Positions 1-5,193 of a stretch of DNA of 5,193 nucleotides are shown piece by piece. The notes beneath the pieces were generated by a model that searched no databases, was not told the DNA's origin, and saw nothing but the letters and a program-made list of their open reading frames with translations. How positions within the stretch are numbered: position 1 is the first letter of the stretch; each line of letters opens with the position of its first letter. Both the position numbers and the translations under genes were made by a program. Source of the DNA: Thermococci archaeon (lineage in GTDB: Archaea; Methanobacteriota_B; Thermococci; Methanofastidiosales; B48-G16); the NCBI GenBank assembly GCA_003660605.1, contig QMUN01000079.1, forward strand, positions 1 to 5,193, given 5' to 3'.

Positions 1-569
1 AGGATTCCGCTTATAGCACCTGGAGATAATCCTTTCAACTCCTTCTCTTTAAAAATGGTAGTCTCTTTTTTTACAGTCGGTTTTAGGACAATATCTGAGT
101 ATTCTCCGTCTTTTATCAGTTCTTTTGATATCTCTTCTTCGATTGAGTGTATCAATCCATCAACAACTTCAGAGGATATTGAGTCCATGATCCCTGCGCC
201 TTTCATTATCCAGTATACCTCTATCTCCCCAGGATTATCAGCATATATGCTCTCACTGAAATTTGCAGGTATTATAAGAAGTGCTGTGGCTTTCTCTTCC
301 TTTATTTTTTCTAATCCTTCCTCTATATTACTTCCTTCGTAGATGATCTCCGCACGTTCGTTTAGTATATCGGTGGCAATTTTGGAAAGTTCACCACTGT
401 CATCATTTATGAGGCCTATAGCTGGTTTTTTTTCCAGCTCCTCTCCAATACCTCCCATCATATTTCCCATCGACCCGAATATAAAAGCCATGACAATTAT
501 GGGAATGATCGTGGAGGGCGTCAGTAATTCTCTTATCTCTTTGATTATTATATTTGTAAGACCACTCAT
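1..569 (-). CDS. ABC-2 type transporter permease, N-terminal part (runs off the window edge)
   Basis: This is the start of a membrane permease; 189 codons are visible and the frame is open to the window edge. Residues 1-15 are a short amphipathic cytoplasmic start (NIIIKEIRELL). Residues about 18-41 form one hydrophobic segment with several Gly and Met. A long soluble stretch follows (about 42-189), with NDDSGE near 55-60 and ALLIIP near 96-101. One N-terminal membrane helix followed by a large external domain is the layout of NatB/YhaP/ABC-2 exporter permeases; the remaining helices should lie beyond base 1. The ATG overlaps the stop of the ATPase gene (ATGA) and has a strong Shine-Dalgarno site, so the two are translated together as one transporter. 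The substrate cannot be read from the sequence; drug, sodium or peptide export are all possible. The family call is firm, the specificity unknown. Confidence 0.85.
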   Translation of the reverse strand, partial: MSGLTNIIIKEIRELLTPSTIIPIIVMAFIFGSMGNMMGGIGEELEKKPAIGLINDDSGELSKIATDILNERAEIIYEGSNIEEGLEKIKEEKATALLIIPANFSESIYADNPGEIEVYWIMKGAGIMDSISSEVVDGLIHSIEEEISKELIKDGEYSDIVLKPTVKKETTIFKEKELKGLSPGAISGI

Positions 570-1285
570 CTTATCACCTCTGTAAATACCTCTTCAATGT
601 TACTGGCATTGTATTTTTCCTTTAATTCGACAGGTTTTCCTTCCTCGACTATCTTACCTTCATTTATTAGAGCTATATTACCGCACAAAAACTCTACTTC
701 CAGCATGTTATGCGAGGACAATAGAATGGTAGTTCCCCTCTTCACCGAGTTTTTTATTATGTTCCTCACTTCCTGGGCATTTATCACATCCAGTCCAGAG
801 GTGGGCTCATCCAGTATAGCGAGTTTCGGATCGATCATGAGAGCTCTCCCAACTAAGAGTCTTCTCATCATTCCTTTGCTGTATGTATCAACCTTATCGT
901 TGATTCTCTCCTCAAGATCAGCTATCTCTATCCCCTTCTCAACTATTTCTCTGACCTCTTTTCCGTTACCGAAAAATTTTGCGATAAACGTTAAGTAACC
1001 TTTGCCCGTAAGATTTTTGTAAGCTCCTGCGTCTTCAGGGAGATAACTTATTAATTTTCTGACCTCTGAAGCATCTTTTCTAACATCGTAATCAAAAACT
1101 TTTACCTCTCCTGAAGTTATCTGCAACAATGTAGATATTATTCTTAAAATAGTTGTCTTTCCAGCCCCGTTTGGCCCTATCAATCCAAATATCTCACCTT
1201 CGGATACGTTAAAAGAAGCTCCATTGACTGCCCTTATCTTCCCAAAATCTTTTATGAGATCTATAACTTCTATCGCTTTATTCAT
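566..1285 (-). CDS. ABC transporter ATP-binding protein (ABC-2 exporter type)
   Basis: This 239-residue nucleotide-binding subunit powers the permease encoded directly downstream. Motifs appear in the expected order: Walker A GPNGAGKTT at 37-45, a Q-loop region SYLPED around 80-85 with Glu in place of the usual Gln, an ABC signature YSKGM at 135-139, Walker B plus D-loop LAILDEPTSGLD at 155-166, and the switch His at 192 (SSHNM). Length and motif spacing fit a single complete ABC domain of the CcmA/NatA group; Glu in the Q-loop is, as far as I recall, tolerated in that group. The stop codon overlaps the permease ATG by 4 nt, so the pair forms an operon. A TATA-like box lies 27-34 nt before the ATG, so the mRNA probably has almost no leader. 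The transported substrate is unknown. Confidence 0.95.
   Translation of the reverse strand: MNKAIEVIDLIKDFGKIRAVNGASFNVSEGEIFGLIGPNGAGKTTILRIISTLLQITSGEVKVFDYDVRKDASEVRKLISYLPEDAGAYKNLTGKGYLTFIAKFFGNGKEVREIVEKGIEIADLEERINDKVDTYSKGMMRRLLVGRALMIDPKLAILDEPTSGLDVINAQEVRNIIKNSVKRGTTILLSSHNMLEVEFLCGNIALINEGKIVEEGKPVELKEKYNASNIEEVFTEVIR
575..580 (-). promoter_or_regulatory. Shine-Dalgarno site of the ABC permease gene
   Basis: GAGGTG, continuing as GAGGTGAT, lies 5 nt before the permease ATG at 569, inside the end of the ATPase gene. It matches the archaeal anti-Shine-Dalgarno sequence well and fixes the permease start. Confidence 0.65.
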
Positions 1286-1288
1286 AGT

Positions 1289-1319
1289 ATCATCTCAGCA
1301 TATGTGATAATTATTTAAA
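1289..1319 (-). promoter_or_regulatory. Promoter of the ABC exporter operon (TATA box, weak ribosome site)
   Basis: On the minus strand TTTAAATA occupies 1319-1312, a near-ideal archaeal TATA box. Its first base is 34 nt before the ATG at 1285, which predicts transcription starting roughly 4-6 nt before the start codon. GAGATGAT at 1296-1289 resembles a Shine-Dalgarno site, but it would be only partly transcribed if the TATA box sets the start. The TATA box abuts the foldable region that begins at 1321. Confidence 0.5.
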
Positions 1320-1320
1320 A

Positions 1321-1443
1321 GGGTTACGTTCCACTAAATTACCAGAACAACTGGTATGTCATAGTTAAGCTCACTGCGGCCAAGCCCGGCAGGAGAATTA
1401 TGGTCAAAAAAATGTCAGCTTCTAATATATGGTGGCGTGATCT
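1321..1443 (+). ncRNA. Putative structured RNA in the gap between the radical SAM and ABC genes
   Basis: The sequence can close on itself. Bases 1321-1328 and 1331-1336 pair with 1436-1443 and 1430-1435 (14 pairs, one TT bulge). Inside are a perfect 5-bp hairpin (1341-1345 with 1351-1355) and a long arm: 1358-1366 with 1396-1404, 1370-1372 with 1393-1395, 1374-1377 with 1389-1392, and 1378-1380 with 1384-1386. The A-rich stretch 1405-1425 stays open. Seven G-T pairs would be G-U wobbles in a plus-strand RNA but A-C mismatches in a minus-strand RNA, which favours plus. The tip of the long arm is clearly more GC-rich than its surroundings. A run of five T follows 12 nt after the closing stem. 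I see no convincing plus-strand TATA box at the right distance, and it does not match tRNA, 5S rRNA, SRP RNA or a riboswitch I know. An inverted-repeat element is an alternative. Confidence 0.4.
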
Positions 1444-1454
1444 GGAGCATGATA

Positions 1455-1459
1455 TTTTT
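1455..1459 (+). terminator. Possible T-run terminator after the putative RNA
   Basis: Five T residues on the plus strand lie 12 nt after the putative RNA's closing stem and just outside the end of the opposing radical SAM gene. Short T-runs terminate transcription in many euryarchaea. Such runs are common in AT-rich DNA, so the support is weak. On the minus strand, a run of seven T at 1412-1406 could equally end the radical SAM transcript. Confidence 0.25.
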
Positions 1460-1467
1460 AAAAGAAG

Positions 1468-2463
1468 TTATCTTAAAAGCCATATATTCCCTATCTTCAC
1501 TCTATCGAGATGCTCTTTTGCAGCATTGAAACAAAATGTAGCAAGATCTTTTGATGTATTGGGGAGATCCCTCATTTTGTGATCGGGATGGAAAGCAAGA
1601 AGCACGTACGGTATGTTCGGATCTATGCTGGCTATGAACTCTGATATTCTTTTTATCTCAAAGACATCTACGTATCCAGGAACAAGAAGAGTGGACGCTA
1701 CGAGGATTGGCGGATCTTCTCTTCTAAAATTTTTATATATGAATTCGAAGTTTTTGAAGGTATTTTCCTTTTTTGCTCCACACAGTGCCATATAAATTGA
1801 GTTTGAAAAAGCTTTTATATCGAATTTTACAATCCCCCCAGTTTTATATGAAATTTCTCCTACCTTTTTTGCTACCCCCTGTGAGAAAGAACCATTTGTT
1901 TCCCAGCATACTCTTCTTTCACTTCTTTCTGCAACTTTCAATGCATGAAAGATCTGCGGAGTGGGATCTCCTCCAAAAAAGCATATACATCTTGTTTCAT
2001 CATCTACAAAGGATAATAGGTCATCTACACTCATTTTTCTTTTAACATTCTTATAGTTCCAGTTCTGGCAGAACAGACAGTCAAAGTTGCAAAAACCATA
2101 GAATACTGCTAAATTCTTTCCACTTCTTGAATTCTTTTCTCCACAGAAATCCATGGCTACGCAGTTTGTAGGAAGAAGATCATAGTAGCACTCAACAAAA
2201 GCATATTCATCAGAATCTGTCTTAGGAATTATCTTTCCTCCCAAATTCTTTCTCGCTCCACAGTATCCTTCCTTTCCTTCAGGTATCTTACATTTTCTTA
2301 TGCAGAGACTACACTGAACACCTTCCTTGGAGTAAATTTCTTTTTTATGTGCCTTCTTTATATACGGAAGGGATCTTTCAAATTTATCTCTTATACAATC
2401 TATGCAGATTCCTAAGGATTCTGATATCTCCCTCTCTTTTTTGCATATACTGCAGGTTCCCAT
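1468..2463 (-). CDS. PflA-like radical SAM enzyme (COG1180 / AmmeMemoRadiSam-like) with extra N-terminal Cys motif
   Basis: A 331-residue iron-sulfur enzyme predicted to cleave S-adenosylmethionine to a 5'-deoxyadenosyl radical. The cluster motif is C125-x3-C129-x2-C132 (GFCNFDCLFCQNW), followed by GGDPTP at 164-169, WETNG at 187-191 and a VKFDIKAF strand at 212-219. Before the core come two Cys groups: C4, C7, C20 and C23, which look like a small zinc ribbon, and C51, C54, C58 and C68, the CxxCxxxC plus distal Cys typical of PflA-related activases. The C-terminus (FHPDHKM near 291, then KIGNIWLL) resembles the AmmeMemoRadiSam branch, but no AMMECR1 or MEMO gene is visible nearby. About 19 Cys in total is high. 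The substrate is unknown and no glycyl radical enzyme is in the window. The ATG lies about 30 nt from a TATA box, suggesting a leaderless mRNA. Family assignment is firm; function is open. Confidence 0.92.
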   Translation of the reverse strand: MGTCSICKKEREISESLGICIDCIRDKFERSLPYIKKAHKKEIYSKEGVQCSLCIRKCKIPEGKEGYCGARKNLGGKIIPKTDSDEYAFVECYYDLLPTNCVAMDFCGEKNSRSGKNLAVFYGFCNFDCLFCQNWNYKNVKRKMSVDDLLSFVDDETRCICFFGGDPTPQIFHALKVAERSERRVCWETNGSFSQGVAKKVGEISYKTGGIVKFDIKAFSNSIYMALCGAKKENTFKNFEFIYKNFRREDPPILVASTLLVPGYVDVFEIKRISEFIASIDPNIPYVLLAFHPDHKMRDLPNTSKDLATFCFNAAKEHLDRVKIGNIWLLR

Positions 2464-2484
2464 ATGAGTATATTGTTTTTGAAG

Positions 2485-2496
2485 TTATATATATTA
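2485..2496. promoter_or_regulatory. Shared divergent TATA element for the radical SAM and UbiD-like genes
   Basis: The near-palindromic run TTATATATATTA reads as a TATA box on both strands. On the minus strand it sits about 22-33 nt before the radical SAM ATG (2463), giving a leaderless start. On the plus strand it predicts transcription beginning near 2515-2520, just before the candidate UbiD-like starts at 2524 and 2533. No other strong TATA box lies between the two genes. Confidence 0.55.
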
Positions 2497-2532
2497 ACGA
2501 AAGATTTTATTATCCTGCTTCAGATGGGGATC

Positions 2533-3237
2533 ATGCTCTCAAGCTATTTGAGTTTCTTTGAAGATGAAACGGTGAAGATAAAATTTTTTGGGGATATCAA
2601 AAAATATCCAAAATCAAAGGTAATTCTTTTCGAGAATGTAAAAGGCTTCAGAGTCGTAGCAAACATATGGGGCACGAGAGAAAGGATCGCCAGAGCAATG
2701 AAAATAAATGAAAAAGAGATTCCTGAAGTATTTTCAAAAGCTATGGAAAATCCAATGGAGTGTGAAGAGGTAAAAAATCCTCCTTTTTTAGAAAATGTCA
2801 CCAAGAATTTCGATCTGAGAAATATAGCAGAAATATCTTCAGGAGTTGCTGTCTCTAAGGAAAGAATGTTTTTCAGTGATTTCAAGATCATTGGTAAAAA
2901 GAGGTTGAAACTATCTTTTACTGACGAAAAGAGAATAGATATTGCCATTGGATTGTGTCCTTCCATACTTCTTCCTTCTATTGCAGAGTGTTCTTTAAAG
3001 ATTGCTTCTTCCCTGAGGTATTTAACTTTAAAAGAGAGAGTGTATGAGTACAATCTAAATGGTATCAAAGTTCCGGGATATGCGGAAGTTATTATGGAGG
3101 GGATAGCGGAAGAAAAAATACTGAAGATAAAAAAGATCTATTATAAAAATGATCCATTATTTCAGATAATACTTCCAGAAGAGTATGACCTGTTGAAGGA
3201 TATAACGAGAGATGCTCCAAAATCTTTAAATAAATAA
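2533..3237 (+). CDS. Shortened UbiD-like (prenylated-FMN decarboxylase family) protein, probably non-catalytic
   Basis: This 234-residue protein keeps recognisable UbiD landmarks in order: VILFENVKGF at 30-39, GTRERIA at 47-53, IAIGLCP at 137-143, VPGYAEVIMEG at 180-190, KNDPLFQIILP at 205-215 and EEYDLL at 216-221. UbiD decarboxylases are usually above 400 residues and bind prenylated FMN. Here the EGPF-type active-site loop expected after AEVIMEG is absent, the usual HR motif position reads FK (117-118), and the C-terminal domain is missing; the next gene starts 16 nt later. The reading frame is intact, so it may be a working paralogue with a new role rather than fresh debris. I chose ATG 2533 because it gives a UbiD-like start (MLSSYLSFFEDE) and lies just after the predicted transcription start; ATG 2524 is possible. 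An in-frame ATG at 2464 would sit upstream of the promoter. No ubiX partner is visible. Confidence 0.7.
   Translation: MLSSYLSFFEDETVKIKFFGDIKKYPKSKVILFENVKGFRVVANIWGTRERIARAMKINEKEIPEVFSKAMENPMECEEVKNPPFLENVTKNFDLRNIAEISSGVAVSKERMFFSDFKIIGKKRLKLSFTDEKRIDIAIGLCPSILLPSIAECSLKIASSLRYLTLKERVYEYNLNGIKVPGYAEVIMEGIAEEKILKIKKIYYKNDPLFQIILPEEYDLLKDITRDAPKSLNK
3225..3232 (+). promoter_or_regulatory. TATA box of the phosphoesterase operon
   Basis: TTTAAATA starts 29 nt before the ATG at 3254, the spacing expected for a leaderless archaeal mRNA. It lies inside the last codons of the UbiD-like gene, so the downstream three-gene operon can be transcribed independently. Read-through from the UbiD-like gene is also possible given the 16-nt gap. 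Confidence 0.5.
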
Positions 3238-3253
3238 AAAACTTATCTTTATT

Positions 3254-3994
3254 ATGTTGAGTCTCCTAATCTCTGATTTTCATGGAAGCTTGGAGATACT
3301 TGAATCTCTGGAAAAAATCATAAAAGAGAATAGATTTGATGTTATATTTTTCTGTGGTGATATTGTCAAAGGACACAAAAGAGGCAATGAGTGGCTTGCC
3401 GCAAAAAAAGAAAATAGGATTCCGAACAGAGAAAAACTTGGGATTATTACTGAAAAAGATGAAGATATCATGTACTACAAAAAATTTTACAACTTTCTTG
3501 ACAGGACGAATATAAAGGTTTTCACAATTCCGGGGAATATGGATGCCCCGGAGTCTCTTTATTTAAAAACTCTGTGGCGTCTAAAGAAAAAAAATATTCA
3601 TCTGGCCCATGAAACCATACATTTTCTGGAAAGTTTCGATGTTTGCGGATTTGGCGGTGAGATCAATGAAGATGAAAGAGAAGATTTCTTTGTTCTGGAA
3701 TATACGAGGGATGAAACATTTTTCGCCTTAAGAAAACTCGCATATTTAAAAAAAGATTTTGTACTTCTGACGCATTCTCCCCCCGTATGTGATCTCGCAA
3801 AAGATAAAGGTTCTCCCGTGGTGAACGAGATTATAAAAAAGTATAAACCAAAATTTTTATTCTGCGGACATTCTCATCTGCAGGGAAAGGAAAAAATAGA
3901 TGAAACGATAGTTGTGAACCCCGGGGCATTGAAAAATGGGGATTATGCCGTAGTTGATCTGAAAACAGAAGAAGTGAAGTTAAAAAGCTTATGA
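3254..3994 (+). CDS. Calcineurin-type metallophosphoesterase
   Basis: A complete 246-residue hydrolase with the two-metal phosphoesterase signature: D8 and H10 in SDFHG, D36 in CGDIV, N95 in PGNMDAP, H174 in LLTHSPP, and H206 and H208 in CGHSH. All expected metal ligands are present. GNMD replaces the more common GNHD/E, which I recall in other archaeal members related to COG2129. An insert after the GD motif (residues about 38-75, with RGNEW) also fits an archaeal subgroup. The substrate could be a phosphomonoester, phosphodiester or nucleotide; the sequence does not say. There is no signal peptide, so it is cytoplasmic. It is the first gene of a three-gene operon, with a TATA box 29 nt upstream and probably no leader; its stop overlaps the next ATG by 4 nt (ATGA). 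Enzyme class is firm, substrate unknown. Confidence 0.9.
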   Translation: MLSLLISDFHGSLEILESLEKIIKENRFDVIFFCGDIVKGHKRGNEWLAAKKENRIPNREKLGIITEKDEDIMYYKKFYNFLDRTNIKVFTIPGNMDAPESLYLKTLWRLKKKNIHLAHETIHFLESFDVCGFGGEINEDEREDFFVLEYTRDETFFALRKLAYLKKDFVLLTHSPPVCDLAKDKGSPVVNEIIKKYKPKFLFCGHSHLQGKEKIDETIVVNPGALKNGDYAVVDLKTEEVKLKSL

Positions 3995-4269
3995 AGATAG
4001 TAATAAAAGTTGTCGAGATCAAAGGTTTCTGTCCCGTTTACAAGAAAGGGGATAAGATAGTTTTTGATGAAGGGTATAAACTGAATCTGGAAGAAACTGA
4101 TGCTGTTTGTATTCATTCTCTTGCTTCTATTCTCCCTTATTACAATGCTATTTACAGAGGGGTATCACCGAAAGATATGGGGCTTGGAGAAGGTTATGTA
4201 CAGTGTTTAGACCCTATGAAATATACAGAAGGAGGCACTGTGATCTTCAAGATAGAGGTGAAGCCTTGA
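3991..4269 (+). CDS. TIGR04076 family protein (small, three conserved-type cysteines)
   Basis: A 92-residue protein matching my memory of the TIGR04076 family: an N-terminal strand, then KGFCPVYKKGDKIVF (C14), a central CIHSLASILPYY (C40), and a closing VQCLDP plus GGTVIFKIEV (C72). The three separated Cys could bind a metal or iron-sulfur cluster, or be modification targets; this is inference. No membrane segment or signal peptide is present. It is sandwiched between the phosphoesterase and the PflX-type radical SAM gene with 4-nt overlaps on both sides, so production is tightly coupled to both. A GAAGTGA sequence 13 nt before the ATG is only a weak ribosome site; coupling from the upstream stop is likely. 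No function is established to my knowledge. A partner or substrate of the radical SAM enzyme is the natural hypothesis. Confidence 0.8.
   Translation: MKIVIKVVEIKGFCPVYKKGDKIVFDEGYKLNLEETDAVCIHSLASILPYYNAIYRGVSPKDMGLGEGYVQCLDPMKYTEGGTVIFKIEVKP
4255..4261 (+). promoter_or_regulatory. Shine-Dalgarno site deciding the TTG start of the PflX-type gene
   Basis: GAGGTGA ends 4 nt before TTG 4266, inside the end of the TIGR04076 gene. It is the strongest ribosome site on the plus strand of this window and supports TTG rather than the first in-frame ATG at 4359. Confidence 0.7.
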
Positions 4270-5193
4270 AAGAAAAAGCAAGATTTCTATTATTAAAATA
4301 CATAGAAGCGGAGATACCTGAGAGTTTTGAAAAAAAAGTTCATATCCATGATGCACTGATGAAAAAAAATCCTGGAAATACGGAAAAAGAGCCAAACTTG
4401 TTGGATTTAAAGATAGAAATTGCAAAGGAGATATTTAAAAACTGTATATTCTGCGAGAGAAGATGTATGGTGAACAGATATAAAAAATCTGGATTCTGCA
4501 GGGTAAAATCTCCTCTAATATCCTGTGCGTTTCCGCATTATGGAGAAGAAAGAGTTCTCGTGCCCTCCGGTACTATATTTTTTTCAGGGTGCAACGCTAA
4601 CTGCGTTTTCTGCCAGAACTGGGATATAAGTCAGCATCTTAATGGCGAAGAATGGAGTGTTGAAAGAACAGTAACATGGATAACAAAGATGAGAAACATT
4701 ATAAAAAATGTAAATTTTGTGGGTGGGGAACCTACACCTAACCTCTTATACATTCTAGAAGTTCTAAAAGAACTGGATGTCAATATCCCAATAATCTGGA
4801 ACTCAAACTTTTACATGTCTGAAGAAACGATGAAGCTTCTGGATGGTGTTGTGGATCTGTATCTCTCCGATTTCAAGTATGGGAATAATGAAAGAGCATT
4901 AGAATACTCAAATTTACCAAACTACTGGGATATTGTGACAAGGAATCACAAAATAGCGTATAAACAGTGCGATATGATAATAAGAATTCTTGTACTTCCT
5001 GGAAAATGGGTAGAAGAGGATCTTCCAAGGATTCTTGATTTTATAGAAAAAAACTTACCCAATGCAAGAATAAATCTGATGTCGCAGTACAGACCCGAAT
5101 ATAATGCCTTTGAACACCCTGAGCTTTCAAGAAGACTTACAGACAAAGAATGGCAAAAAGCTTGTGAGATACTATCACATTACTCGGTGAAAA
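4266..5193 (+). CDS. PflX-type radical SAM enzyme (COG1313), C-terminus beyond the window
   Basis: 309 codons are visible and the frame is open at the edge. The N-terminal Cys group C60-x2-C63-x3-C67-x10-C78, with the RCMVNR stretch, is characteristic of the PflX branch of pyruvate formate-lyase activase-like proteins. The radical SAM motif is C109-x3-C113-x2-C116 (SGCNANCVFCQNW), then GGEPTP at 153-158, WNSNFY at 178-183, DLYLSDFKY at 197-205 and a RILVLPG strand at 240-246. Family members are typically about 300-380 residues, so it is probably nearly complete here. It is predicted to generate a 5'-deoxyadenosyl radical; the target is unknown. The start is TTG, overlapping the previous stop (TTGA) and preceded by GAGGTGA; an ATG start at 4359 would remove 31 residues ahead of the Cys group. 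The N-terminal ~55 residues are charged and show no domain I recognise. Confidence 0.88.
   Translation, partial: MKEKARFLLLKYIEAEIPESFEKKVHIHDALMKKNPGNTEKEPNLLDLKIEIAKEIFKNCIFCERRCMVNRYKKSGFCRVKSPLISCAFPHYGEERVLVPSGTIFFSGCNANCVFCQNWDISQHLNGEEWSVERTVTWITKMRNIIKNVNFVGGEPTPNLLYILEVLKELDVNIPIIWNSNFYMSEETMKLLDGVVDLYLSDFKYGNNERALEYSNLPNYWDIVTRNHKIAYKQCDMIIRILVLPGKWVEEDLPRILDFIEKNLPNARINLMSQYRPEYNAFEHPELSRRLTDKEWQKACEILSHYSVK

Noticed and set aside
597..998. Plus-strand open frames over 1-1000
   Set aside because: They are antisense to the ABC ATPase and permease, which have full motif sets or a strong start context.
1321..1443. tRNA, 5S rRNA or TPP riboswitch
   Set aside because: There is no T-loop GTTCRA, the AGTTAAGCTC string resembles 5S only locally and the arms are in the wrong order and size, and the GTGATCTGG near 1437 lacks the rest of the TPP core.
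2464..2532. Extended N-terminus of the UbiD-like protein from ATG 2464, giving a hydrophobic leader
   Set aside because: It would translate the shared TATA element and abut the opposite gene's ATG; UbiD homology starts at about 2533, so the hydrophobic residues are translated promoter.
2544..3068. 174-codon open frame on the minus strand
   Set aside because: It lies wholly antisense to the UbiD-like gene, whose motifs are clear on the plus strand; its Ser/Phe-rich product is typical of a shadow frame.
3238..3253. Missing C-terminal domain of UbiD recovered by a frameshift
   Set aside because: Only 16 nt separate the stop from the phosphoesterase start, and the following frames show no UbiD-like residues.
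1..5193. CRISPR arrays, insertion sequences, direct repeats, attachment sites
   Set aside because: I saw no spaced direct repeats, transposase-like protein or terminal repeats apart from the paired region at 1321-1443, which reads better as an RNA fold.

Overview
The window reads as an AT-rich archaeal genome segment. The evidence is TATA-box-like promoters about 25-34 nt before start codons (so leaderless or nearly leaderless first genes), GAGGTGA-type Shine-Dalgarno sites inside operons, heavy use of AGA/AGG and ATA codons, Lys/Glu-rich proteins, and gene families common in archaea. A euryarchaeal or Thermoplasmatota-like, possibly thermophilic, host is my best guess; the sequence alone does not settle it.

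Left part, minus strand (read right to left): a PflA-like radical SAM enzyme with an extra N-terminal zinc-ribbon-like Cys motif (2463-1468), a 182-nt gap, then a two-gene ABC-2 export operon. That operon has an ATPase (1285-566) overlapping by 4 nt the start of its membrane permease (569 to the window edge, incomplete). The 182-nt gap is not featureless: bases 1321-1443 can fold into a closed, branched RNA-like structure whose G-U wobbles favour a plus-strand transcript.

Right part, plus strand: a divergent promoter around 2485-2496 serves both the radical SAM gene and a shortened, probably non-catalytic UbiD-like protein (2533-3237). Next comes a tight three-gene operon with its own TATA box: a metallophosphoesterase (3254-3994), a 92-residue TIGR04076-type protein with three cysteines (3991-4269), and a PflX-type radical SAM enzyme that starts on TTG (4266 to the window edge, incomplete). 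Both junctions in this operon are 4-nt overlaps.

How the genes may work together: the ABC pair is a self-contained exporter of unknown substrate. The two radical SAM proteins belong to different branches of the pyruvate-formate-lyase-activase-like group, and no glycyl radical enzyme is visible. The strongest hint of a functional unit is the translationally coupled phosphoesterase, small Cys protein and PflX cluster. The candidates for something undescribed are that cluster, the degenerate mini-UbiD, and the putative structured RNA at 1321-1443.
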